Source: Synergistaceae bacterium (GTDB taxonomy: Bacteria; Synergistota; Synergistia; Synergistales; Synergistaceae). Taken from it: a stretch of 5,441 nucleotides of DNA. Positions 1 to 5,406 of the stretch are shown here, piece after piece. The notes below the pieces were generated by a model. That model was not told the origin of the DNA, ran no database searches, and saw nothing but the letters and a program-made list of their open reading frames with translations. Location: positions 1 to 5,441 of the forward strand of contig JAAZCN010000214.1 of the NCBI GenBank assembly GCA_012513245.1, given 5' to 3'. The translations under genes and the position numbers were made by a program. Numbering within the stretch: the stretch's first letter is position 1; every line of letters starts with the position of its first letter.

Positions 1-1163
1 CCTGTGATCTCGTTGACCATTATGTCCTTCAATTCTTCTATACCATCGGACTTAAGTGCTGAGACTGATACTATCCGGCTTGAAGGAAAGCTATCTTTCA
101 GTTGATCGAGGGAGATCTTCTGCAGCATGTCGCTCTTGTTAAGTACTATGATGTGCTTCATGGAAGAGACCCGCCTGCCCAGAGTCATCTCCTCCTCTGT
201 CAATTCATCCCCGGAATCTATGACCCATACCCGGAGGTCAGCCTCAGTCATCGATTTTATCGACTGATCCACGCCGATGCATTCGACCTCGTCACTGGTT
301 TCACGGATTCCGGCAGTGTCTATTATTCTGATAGGGATGCCCTTGTGTGTGAATGTCTCCTCGATCCTGTCCCGGGTCGTTCCGGGTACTGAGGTGACTA
401 TTGCACGCTCTTCCTTTAGCAGCGCATTAAGGAGCGATGATTTTCCGACATTTGGGCGTCCTATGATGGCCGTTCTTATGCCCTTCCTCAATATTAGTCC
501 GGAACGACAGTCTGAAAGCAGCACTTCTCCCTCTGAGATCAGATTTTCCAGTCGTTTATCGGAGTCTGCCTTTGATATATAACCCTCGTCTTCTTCCGGG
601 AAATCTAGATCTACTTCCAGAAATGCTGCAAGTCCTGTTATGTCGTCAAGAAAAGATCTAAGTTTTACAGCAAATGCCCCCTGCAGAGTTCGTGAAGAGG
701 CGTAGAGTGCTTCGTCGCTCTCAGCCCTTATCACTCCAAGAACAGCTTCTGCCTGTGGAAGGTCGATCCGCCCGTTTACAAAAGCCCTTCGTGTGAATTC
801 TCCGGGCTGGGCAAGCCTTGCTCCCATTGAGCAAAGCTCTTCCATGCATTTTTGAGCAGGCAGGAGACCTCCGTGGCAATGGATCTCAACGCTCTCTTCG
901 GTTGTGTAGCTTGCCCCTTTAGCAAATCTTACAGCAAGTACCTCATCAAAGAAGTCTCCGTTGGATGAACAGAGCCTGCCAAGACTAAGAAGGCGTGCCG
1001 GCTGTTCGGCAAGCTTATTTTTACCTATAAATATTTTATCGGCTAGCTCTACAGAGCCTTCGCCCGAAAGTCTTACTACTGATATTCCGCCTTCTCCCCA
1101 TGCCGTGGCAAGCGCTGTGATTATATCCTCCATGAAATCACTCACTCTCTGGAATGTACTCAT
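1..1163 (-). CDS. mnmE: tRNA uridine-5-carboxymethylaminomethyl modification GTPase MnmE (TrmE), C-terminus cut off by window edge
   Basis: Translating the minus strand gives one open frame with no stop from 1163 to base 1, about 387 residues. In the known family, MnmE works with MnmG to put the aminomethyl-type group on U34 of certain tRNAs, using GTP, FAD and a folate one-carbon donor in the cytoplasm. The N-terminal folate-binding domain shows MEDIITALAT, GEGGISVVRLSG and ESVEIHCHGG. The inserted G domain shows G1 GRPNVGKS (residues 235-242), TTRD in the G2 region, G3 DTAG (282-285), G4 NKSD (342-345) and G5 SAL (368-370). The final 70 or so residues, including the usual catalytic C-x-G-K tail, lie outside the window. 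ATG 1163 is chosen because a GAGG SD sits 5 nt upstream. ATG 1202 would be almost leaderless given the promoter. ATG 1133 (MEDII) matches the usual family N-terminus but has a weaker SD. No mnmG is visible nearby. Confidence 0.96.
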   Translation of the reverse strand, partial: MSTFQRVSDFMEDIITALATAWGEGGISVVRLSGEGSVELADKIFIGKNKLAEQPARLLSLGRLCSSNGDFFDEVLAVRFAKGASYTTEESVEIHCHGGLLPAQKCMEELCSMGARLAQPGEFTRRAFVNGRIDLPQAEAVLGVIRAESDEALYASSRTLQGAFAVKLRSFLDDITGLAAFLEVDLDFPEEDEGYISKADSDKRLENLISEGEVLLSDCRSGLILRKGIRTAIIGRPNVGKSSLLNALLKEERAIVTSVPGTTRDRIEETFTHKGIPIRIIDTAGIRETSDEVECIGVDQSIKSMTEADLRVWVIDSGDELTEEEMTLGRRVSSMKHIIVLNKSDMLQKISLDQLKDSFPSSRIVSVSALKSDGIEELKDIMVNEIT

Positions 1164-1168
1164 GTTAT

Positions 1169-1172
1169 CCTC
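1169..1172 (-). promoter_or_regulatory. Shine-Dalgarno site supporting the mnmE start at 1163
   Basis: The minus strand reads GAGG followed by 5 nt and ATG (1163). Three in-frame ATGs compete (1202, 1163, 1133). This is the only one with a clear SD at normal spacing that also lies well inside the predicted transcript. The start at 1133 cannot be excluded, because typical family members begin at that point. Confidence 0.55.
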
Positions 1173-1210
1173 AGTTTTGATATCCTTGTAGCTTCTTTGC
1201 ATTATGACCC

Positions 1211-1240
1211 ATTATAATCATCTATCGATGGTTATATCAA
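1211..1240 (-). promoter_or_regulatory. Sigma-70-type promoter of mnmE
   Basis: On the minus strand there is a -35 TTGATA (1235-1240, 5 of 6 consensus bases) and a perfect -10 TATAAT (1211-1216), separated by 18 nt. It lies just downstream of the aminotransferase terminator and before mnmE. A start of transcription near 1204 gives a leader of about 40 nt to the ATG at 1163. This suggests mnmE is transcribed independently of the aminotransferase. Confidence 0.8.
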
Positions 1241-1277
1241 TTATCTCCAATTTTCGATCTGAAGGTCTTCAATAACG

Positions 1278-1305
1278 AAAAAGGCGACCTCTATATGAGG
1301 CCGCC
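1278..1305 (-). terminator. Rho-independent terminator of the aminotransferase gene
   Basis: Read on the minus strand, GGCGGCCTC, a 5-nt loop ATATA and GAGGTCGCC form a 9-bp stem with one G.U pair. A run of five T follows directly (1278-1282). It begins about 25 nt after the aminotransferase stop codon. On the plus strand the stem exists but is not followed by a T run, and no plus-strand gene precedes it, so the direction is clear. Confidence 0.92.
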
Positions 1306-1329
1306 CGATATTTATGGACAGAGTTTTTA

Positions 1330-2538
1330 CTAAAGAGCCTTTATTGCAGCACCGAGGCGTTTTGCGCCCTCTTCGAGTTCTTCCGGCTGTGCAAAGGTGA
1401 AGCATGTACGTATGAAATCGAGTCCTGAACCGTCAACGAAGAAGGACGGGCCTGTTACGAAGGCAACTCCGTGTTCGATAGCCTTCATAAAGAGAGCATT
1501 CGAGTCGATTCCCGGTACCTGCAGCCAGAAGAAGAAACCGCCTTCCGGAGTATGGTAAATAGTGTTGGAGGGCAGGTATTTTTTGAATCCGGCTTCCATT
1601 GCGTCACGCTTTTTACCATAGTGGGTGACTATTTTGGGGAGGAATCCCTCGAGGTGTCCAAGCCTGCAGTACTCATATACGAGTGCCTGAGCTACTACGC
1701 TTGTACAGAGATTCGTTCCCTGTTTGATCATGATCATCTTCTGCATTAGTTCGGGGTCTCCTACTATCCACGCTACTCGTGTTCCGGGTGCCAGTATCTT
1801 GGAGAAGGAGCAAGCAAAAACGACCCTTCCGCTCTGTTTTTTATCCATTGAGAAAATGGTTGGTAGGTGGTCGCCTGTGTAACGAAGGTGGCCGTAGGGG
1901 TCGTCTTCAAAAATGATCAGGTCATACTTATCAGCAATATCAAGAAGTTTTGCCCTGCGTTCCTCTGAAAGGGTGGAGCCGGAGGGGTTCTGGAAGTTGA
2001 CGATAGTGTAAATGAATTTTATCCTGTGTCCGTCTTTACGTCCCTGTTCGATCATTGCAGGGAGCAAGTCGACGCAGAGTCCGTCTTTGTCGCACGGCAC
2101 GGAGAGGAAACGCGCGCCGCGGTTTCTCATGGCGTGGATAGCTCCGGGGTAAGTTGGGCCCTCGACGATTATCGTGTCACCGTCATTAATTAGAACGCTG
2201 CAGAGAAGATCCATGCCCTCCTGTGAACCTGTAGAAATAAGCATCTCTTCAGGTTTTGTCTCGCGTCCCATTCTGGGGGCCATCCATTTAGCGATGTATT
2301 CTTTGAGAGGCATATATCCGTCCGTCGAGCCGTACTGAAGGACATCCCTGCCTTCGCGGGCCAGGATCCCTGAAGCCTCAGAAAACCCTTCTACGGGGAA
2401 GACTGCAGGGTCAGGATTGCCACCTGCAAAAGAAATCACTCCGGGCATCTTGGTGTACTTCATAAGAGCCCTGATCGGCGAAGGTTTAACATTAAGCGCT
2501 ATATCCGAAAGCCTTGCATTCCAGTTTACTGAACTCAT
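1330..2538 (-). CDS. PLP-dependent aminotransferase, fold type I (AAT-I / LysN-MocR-like class)
   Basis: This 402-residue protein has the hallmarks of class I/II aminotransferases, cytosolic enzymes that move an amino group between an amino acid and a 2-oxo acid through pyridoxal phosphate (PLP). Visible landmarks are STGSQEGMDLL in the cofactor phosphate-binding region, NPSG (184-187), EDDPYG (211-216, with D212 and Y215 as the likely cofactor-ring contacts), the Schiff-base lysine K247 in SFSKILAPGTR, and R377 in FIRTCFTFA as the likely substrate-carboxylate arginine. Length and motifs resemble 2-aminoadipate/aromatic-type aminotransferases such as LysN. There is no MocR winged-helix domain. 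The substrate cannot be read from sequence. ATG 2538 is preceded by GGAGGG (2547-2552) at 8-nt spacing. A two-codon frame ATG-CTA-TGA (2543-2535) overlaps the start but sits only 3 nt from the SD. The gene is monocistronic between its own promoter and terminator and diverges from the exonuclease gene. All catalytic residues appear intact. Confidence 0.95.
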   Translation of the reverse strand: MSSVNWNARLSDIALNVKPSPIRALMKYTKMPGVISFAGGNPDPAVFPVEGFSEASGILAREGRDVLQYGSTDGYMPLKEYIAKWMAPRMGRETKPEEMLISTGSQEGMDLLCSVLINDGDTIIVEGPTYPGAIHAMRNRGARFLSVPCDKDGLCVDLLPAMIEQGRKDGHRIKFIYTIVNFQNPSGSTLSEERRAKLLDIADKYDLIIFEDDPYGHLRYTGDHLPTIFSMDKKQSGRVVFACSFSKILAPGTRVAWIVGDPELMQKMIMIKQGTNLCTSVVAQALVYEYCRLGHLEGFLPKIVTHYGKKRDAMEAGFKKYLPSNTIYHTPEGGFFFWLQVPGIDSNALFMKAIEHGVAFVTGPSFFVDGSGLDFIRTCFTFAQPEELEEGAKRLGAAIKAL

Positions 2539-2567
2539 AGCATGATCCCTCCAAAGAAATATTCACA

Positions 2568-2580
2568 ACACACACACACA
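2568..2580. repeat. Short AC/GT dinucleotide repeat in the aminotransferase leader
   Basis: Thirteen nucleotides of uninterrupted alternating A and C (6.5 units) on the plus strand appear as a GU tract in the aminotransferase mRNA. The tract lies between the 5' hairpin and the SD. It is too short to be confidently called a variable microsatellite, but it is directly visible. Confidence 0.85.
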
Positions 2581-2581
2581 T

Positions 2582-2601
2582 CCTCTCTCATGTGAAAGAG
2601 G
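2582..2601 (-). other. 5'-proximal hairpin in the aminotransferase mRNA leader
   Basis: In the minus-strand transcript, CCTCTTTC, loop ACAT and GAGAGAGG form an 8-bp stem with a 4-nt loop and one U.G pair. On the plus strand the same position would be a C/A mismatch, so the fold favours the minus transcript. The predicted transcription start (about 2605) places the stem at the extreme 5' end. In other bacteria, 5' stems in this position protect mRNA against 5'-end-dependent decay. That role here is inferred. Confidence 0.55.
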
Positions 2602-2611
2602 ACACGTTCTA

Positions 2612-2639
2612 ATTATACACAAAAAAATCAGATTGTCAC
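2612..2639 (-). promoter_or_regulatory. Sigma-70-type promoter of the aminotransferase gene
   Basis: The minus strand has a -35 GTGACA (2634-2639, 5 of 6) and a perfect -10 TATAAT (2612-2617), spaced by 16 nt. A run of seven T lies inside the spacer. The predicted start near 2605 gives a leader of about 67 nt. It lies in the divergent region shared with the exonuclease gene, so a regulator bound here could affect both. Confidence 0.75.
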
Positions 2640-2752
2640 AGGGAAAAATGATATATCAGCGGTACGAACAGCGCGAACAACGTTTTGCCTCTTTTAATAC
2701 TTCGCATGAGCGTCTATTATTGGAGTGTTGATTTCAAGCAAACATGCTTCGG

Positions 2753-2757
2753 AAGGA
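2753..2757 (+). promoter_or_regulatory. Shine-Dalgarno site fixing the exonuclease start at 2766
   Basis: AAGGA lies 8 nt before ATG 2766. The open frame extends upstream to a TTG at 2685 and an ATG at 2706. Neither has a comparable SD, and the 27 extra residues they would add do not resemble the family N-terminus. Confidence 0.75.
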
Positions 2758-2765
2758 AGATAAAC

Positions 2766-3791
2766 ATGTCAGATACACAATCTATACTAAAAAACAGTCA
2801 GGAGATCCGTAAAATGCCCCCGGGGAGTTCTTTCAAAGCGATCTTTGTTGTATCCTCTCTTTTTCAGAAAAACGACAAAAATGGGAAACCCTATTATGAG
2901 ATGGCTGTGACCGACTCATCCGGGACGATCGAAGCGAAGATCTGGTCAGATGCCAGCTGGTTCGACAGGTCTGACCTCAATATGGAGGCAACATCGACTG
3001 CACAGAAACTTAGTGATGAAAAGCTGAAAACTCTAACCGGGTGCACAGTGGGCTTAGACGGGAAAACGACAGAATTTAGGGGACAGACACAGTTTAACTT
3101 CAATAAGATCACGCTCCTTGACCAGGATAAATTTCCTCCGTCACAGTACCTGCCCAGATCACCGATACCTCTAAAGGATCTTGTCAAAAGGTACGAAGAA
3201 CTAGTCTCTTCATGCCGTCCGGAAGTCGCTGATTTCATAAAATATGTCTATGACGGGGAGACGTGGAAACAGTTCCGTGACTGGCCTGCAGCAGTGAGCC
3301 ATCAACATGCGTATGCGAACGGTCTTCTTGAGCATACGCTCTCAGTTACAGACTGTGCCAGATCAATGGCTGAGTCGTTGAGGGTCTCAGGATATGACAT
3401 CGATGTGGATATAGTGGTCGCCGGAGGGCTCCTCCACGACCTTGGCAAGCTTGGGTCATACAGGATGGGTTCGATCCCGGAGATGACTCTTGAAGGAGCA
3501 GTACTGGACCACATCGCCATAGGATATTCAAAGTTTATGGAGCTTGCGGAAAAAAGCGGGCTCGACAATTCAATAAAGCTTCAGATAGCGCACATCCTGC
3601 TTAGCCACCACGGGCAGAAGGAGTTCGGCTCGCCCGTTGTTCCTGCAACCCCTGAAGCAATGGTAGTCTCCTCTGCTGACGAACTGGACTTCAGAGTTTT
3701 CTGCTGGAAGGATTCCGTAAAAGACCTCACGGAGGATCAGCCAATATCTCAGTGGCATTCAGCCACAGCCCGCCGTTTCTGGAACAGGTAA
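2766..3791 (+). CDS. yhaM: YhaM-family 3'-5' exoribonuclease (OB-fold plus HD domain)
   Basis: The predicted product is 341 residues with two parts. An N-terminal OB-fold nucleic-acid-binding region covers roughly residues 20-115 and includes KAIFVVSSLF, GKPYYEMAVTDSSG and TIEAKIWSD. An HD phosphohydrolase domain covers roughly 175-320. Apparent metal ligands are all present: H190 in LLEHTLSV, H224-D225 in LLHDLGK, H249 in LDHI, H281-H282 in LLSHHG, and D305 in ADELD. B. subtilis YhaM (about 314 residues) has this architecture and shortens RNA, and to some degree DNA, 3' ends in a metal-dependent way. The same role is inferred here. The downstream neighbours are an rRNA pseudouridine synthase and rpsO-pnp, giving an RNA-processing context. 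I found no convincing plus-strand promoter in the divergent gap. The best candidate is a weak extended -10 (TGATATATC, 2649-2657). A less likely reading is a generic HD-domain nucleotide phosphohydrolase. Confidence 0.88.
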   Translation: MSDTQSILKNSQEIRKMPPGSSFKAIFVVSSLFQKNDKNGKPYYEMAVTDSSGTIEAKIWSDASWFDRSDLNMEATSTAQKLSDEKLKTLTGCTVGLDGKTTEFRGQTQFNFNKITLLDQDKFPPSQYLPRSPIPLKDLVKRYEELVSSCRPEVADFIKYVYDGETWKQFRDWPAAVSHQHAYANGLLEHTLSVTDCARSMAESLRVSGYDIDVDIVVAGGLLHDLGKLGSYRMGSIPEMTLEGAVLDHIAIGYSKFMELAEKSGLDNSIKLQIAHILLSHHGQKEFGSPVVPATPEAMVVSSADELDFRVFCWKDSVKDLTEDQPISQWHSATARRFWNR

Positions 3792-3798
3792 AACATTT

Positions 3799-3827
3799 GT
3801 GTGTAACGGGTATTGTGCCCGACGCAC
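3799..3827 (+). other. Intercistronic hairpin between the exonuclease and pseudouridine synthase genes
   Basis: GTGTGT pairs with ACGCAC (6 bp, one U.G). A two-base AA bulge follows, then CGGG pairs with CCCG around a 7-nt loop. No T run follows, so it does not look like an intrinsic terminator. It begins 8 nt after the exonuclease stop and ends 22 nt before the next ATG. It may separate the stability of the two cistrons or protect the upstream 3' end. That is inference. Confidence 0.45.
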
Positions 3828-3849
3828 TAGATGAGACAAGGGAGAAAAA

Positions 3850-4758
3850 ATGTCAAAGGAGTTTTACATAAACAGCGACCAGTCCGGCAGGCGCATCGAC
3901 AGACTTCTTAGGAGCATGTGGCCCCAGATACCTCTCGGAGCACTCATGAAAGCTATACGTAAAGGAGAAGTTAGGCTGGATGCAAAAAAAGTAAGGCCGG
4001 ATAGCCGGGTAGAGGAAGGACAGTTTTTACAGGTTCCATGGAATGATGATATACCGGCCGAAAGAATTACAAAAGAGAAAACAACGTCTGTCAAACATGA
4101 AAGACTGGAGACAATATACAAAGATGACTATCTCTGGATAATAAACAAGCCTGCAGGACTCCTTACCCAGCCGGATATAAAAAATGGGGATTCGTTGATC
4201 ACAAGGGTACTGACAGAACTCAACTGGACTAGGAGCGACTTCCGTCCATCTACAGTTCAACGTCTGGACCGCAATACCTCAGGAGCTTTGATAGTGGCAC
4301 TTACGGGACCATCACTGAGACATCTCTCGGAACTTATAAGGGAGAGAAAGATAAAAAAGATATACAGGGCCATTGTTTCCGGCGATTTAAGTGAGTCGGG
4401 GGAGATAGACCTTCCTCTGCTTAAGAATCCGGCCGAAAATACTGTAAAAGTAGACGAGAAGGGACAACTCTCTCTTACAAGATACAGAAAGATATCGTCG
4501 GCCAAAAACATTAGTACAGTGGAAGCAGAGCTCGTAACCGGAAGGCCGCACCAGGCAAGGGTGCATTTTGCTGCGATCGGGCATCCAATAATCGGAGACA
4601 GGAAATACGGAGGAGATATGAGGCATGCGAAACGGCCCCTGCTCCATGCATACTCAGTGACTTTTCCTGATGACGGAGGATTGCCCGAAACAATAAGAGA
4701 GAAGGAATTCAAAGCCCCCCTTCCCCCGGATATGGAGGAATACTTTAATGAGATGTGA
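3850..4758 (+). CDS. RluC/RluD-family 23S rRNA pseudouridine synthase with S4 domain
   Basis: The product is 302 residues, typical for the RluA superfamily. An S4 RNA-binding domain occupies about residues 13-65 (RRIDRLLRSMWP, IRKGEVRLDAKKV, VEEGQFLQVP). The catalytic domain follows: INKPAGLLTQP, QRLDRNTSG with catalytic D140, KKIYRAIVSG with conserved Y172, and TGRPHQARVH (230-239) followed by IGHPIIGDRKYGG. These enzymes isomerise specific uridines of 23S rRNA to pseudouridine. RluC and RluD targets differ, and the sequence does not settle which applies, so no symbol is assigned. Residue 137 is Gln where the family motif usually has His (HRLD). The SD AGGGAG (3839-3844) is 5 nt before ATG 3850. 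The 58-nt gap after the exonuclease suggests cotranscription. No strong terminator follows, so some transcripts may continue into rpsO. Confidence 0.93.
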   Translation: MSKEFYINSDQSGRRIDRLLRSMWPQIPLGALMKAIRKGEVRLDAKKVRPDSRVEEGQFLQVPWNDDIPAERITKEKTTSVKHERLETIYKDDYLWIINKPAGLLTQPDIKNGDSLITRVLTELNWTRSDFRPSTVQRLDRNTSGALIVALTGPSLRHLSELIRERKIKKIYRAIVSGDLSESGEIDLPLLKNPAENTVKVDEKGQLSLTRYRKISSAKNISTVEAELVTGRPHQARVHFAAIGHPIIGDRKYGGDMRHAKRPLLHAYSVTFPDDGGLPETIREKEFKAPLPPDMEEYFNEM

Positions 4759-4846
4759 TCCTCTCGCTGCGGTCTACTGTTCGGCTGTTAATAAAAGAAT
4801 GAAGAAAAGGTCAGAAGAGCGGAACAAAAATTAATGGTGCATAGGC

Positions 4847-4859
4847 TCAGACCGTCTGA
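4847..4859 (+). repeat. Perfect inverted repeat TCAGAC-C-GTCTGA upstream of the rpsO promoter
   Basis: This is a 13-bp near-palindrome with 6-bp arms around one central C, located 32 nt upstream of the rpsO -35 element. As RNA it could form only a 5-bp stem with a 3-nt loop, followed by an A/T-rich but not T-run tail, so it is at best a weak terminator for the upstream gene. The symmetry also suits a DNA-binding site. Its left part belongs to a 10-nt sequence repeated in the rpsO leader. Confidence 0.5.
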
Positions 4860-4860
4860 A

Positions 4861-4896
4861 TTGTAATTGTAATGTTATTGCAGAACAGACTTGTAA
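4861..4896 (+). repeat. Three TTGTAA hexamers upstream of rpsO
   Basis: TTGTAA occurs at 4861-4866, 4867-4872 (in tandem) and 4891-4896. The third is the -35 of the predicted rpsO promoter. The first two have no -10 at proper spacing. The copies may be chance in an A/T-rich gap or may serve as recruitment or operator sequence. Confidence 0.5.
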
Positions 4897-4919
4897 TATC
4901 GGAGACTCTCTGCTATTAT
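4891..4919 (+). promoter_or_regulatory. Sigma-70-type promoter of rpsO
   Basis: The -35 TTGTAA (4891-4896, 4 of 6) and -10 TATTAT (4914-4919, 5 of 6) are separated by the optimal 17 nt. A start near 4926 gives a leader of about 86 nt before the rpsO ATG, long enough to hold the structures seen there. It probably also drives pnp by readthrough of the intercistronic hairpin. Confidence 0.7.
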
Positions 4920-4940
4920 TTCCATTGCCCTTCACACGGA

Positions 4941-5003
4941 CCTGCGCATAGCGACGCTGGCCTGAGTCTTGGGAATATCGAGCGTAACAGGCTCAGACAG
5001 GAG
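4941..5003 (+). promoter_or_regulatory. Structured rpsO leader, candidate S15 autoregulatory element
   Basis: Two helices can be drawn. CCTGCG (4941-4946) pairs with CGCTGG (4955-4960), with one U/U mismatch. CTGAGTC (4962-4968) pairs with GGCTCAG (4990-4996) as a 7-bp stem. The second stem ends just before the SD (AGGAG, 4999-5003) and contains a U.G pair next to a C-G pair, reminiscent of the G-U/G-C step that S15 is known to recognise in rRNA and mRNA leaders. A competing pairing of CCT and GTCT (4961-4969, with a GA bulge) with AGAC-AGG (4995-5001) would cover the SD. S15 feedback on its own mRNA is established in several bacteria. Its operation here is inferred from hand folding only. 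Confidence 0.45.
4999..5003 (+). promoter_or_regulatory. Shine-Dalgarno site fixing the rpsO start at 5012
   Basis: AGGAG lies 8 nt before ATG 5012. An in-frame GTG at 5003 overlaps the last base of this SD and so cannot use it. ATG 5012 also gives the usual S15 length of 88 residues. Confidence 0.9.
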
Positions 5004-5011
5004 TGATCAAC

Positions 5012-5278
5012 ATGATCCAGAAAGAAAAAAAACAGAATCTGATCGAAGAGTTCAAAGTACACGGTGCAGACACAGGCTCCACAGAAGTACAGGTGGCGAT
5101 CCTGACAGCCCGTATACGCGAGATTACGGATCACATGAGGATCCACAAGAAGGACTTCCATTCACGCCGTGGACTTCTTATCATGGTAGGTAAGCGCCGC
5201 AAGCTTCTGCAGTACCTTAAAGACCGTAATTTCAACCGCTATCAGTCGCTGATCCAGCGTCTCGGACTGCGCCATTAA
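5012..5278 (+). CDS. rpsO: 30S ribosomal protein S15
   Basis: The product is 88 residues, the normal family length. S15 binds the central domain of 16S rRNA early in small-subunit assembly, at the helix 20/21/22 junction. The family signature is intact: [13 protein letters not shown] (20-32), [12 protein letters not shown] (45-56), [11 protein letters not shown] (62-72) and the C-terminal QRLGLR. H41 and D48, equivalent to the residues known to read the G-U/G-C step in RNA, are present, so a leader-binding feedback role is chemically possible. ATG 5012 is chosen over GTG 5003 because of SD placement and length. The gene has its own promoter at 4891-4919 and is followed by pnp, the same order as in E. 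coli and many other bacteria. Confidence 0.98.
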   Translation: MIQKEKKQNLIEEFKVHGADTGSTEVQVAILTARIREITDHMRIHKKDFHSRRGLLIMVGKRRKLLQYLKDRNFNRYQSLIQRLGLRH

Positions 5279-5319
5279 TCACAGTTAGCCAGAGAAAAAC
5301 AAAAAATAAGCAACTTATG

Positions 5320-5348
5320 CATGGCGAAGGGGCTATATCTTCGCCATG
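5320..5348 (+). terminator. rpsO-pnp intercistronic hairpin (leaky terminator or processing site)
   Basis: CATGGCGAAG (5320-5329) and CTTCGCCATG (5339-5348) form a perfect 10-bp stem with a 9-nt loop. It is followed by TTT, then GC and TTTT, an interrupted U tract, and preceded by an A-rich stretch. It starts 41 nt after the rpsO stop. It could act as a partial terminator that sets the S15 to PNPase ratio, or as a double-stranded RNase III target. In E. coli, a hairpin in the pnp leader is cut by RNase III and mediates PNPase autocontrol. Confidence 0.7.
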
Positions 5349-5406
5349 TTTGCTATTTTGTGCTATTCTACAACAGTATAAGATAGAAAATGGGAGGAAA
5401 ATAAAA

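Noticed and set aside
102..582. Plus-strand open frames across the mnmE region
   Set aside because: They lie antisense to mnmE, whose minus-strand frame carries all the GTPase motifs. They are shadows.
2633..2657. Plus-strand promoter for the exonuclease gene (TTGTCA then TATATC)
   Set aside because: The spacer is only 13 nt and the -10 matches 4 of 6. At most it is a weak extended -10, so it was not annotated.
2665..2687. Tandem CGAACA copies and a LexA-like CGAAC...GTT pattern in the divergent gap
   Set aside because: The second half-site does not fit the Gram-positive LexA consensus and the genes are not typical SOS genes.
2736..2749. Inverted repeat AAGCA/TGCTT before the exonuclease SD
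   Set aside because: A 5-bp A/T-leaning stem with a 4-nt loop is too weak to call an element.
4799..4834. Short open frame MKKRSEERNKN downstream of the pseudouridine synthase gene
   Set aside because: Eleven codons in an A-rich gap with no SD. Nothing distinguishes it from chance.
4916..5161. Minus-strand frame opposite rpsO
   Set aside because: It is antisense to the conserved S15 coding sequence and has no recognisable features.
5351..5382. Dedicated pnp promoter ending in TATAAG
   Set aside because: No -35 at acceptable spacing. Transcription through rpsO explains pnp better.
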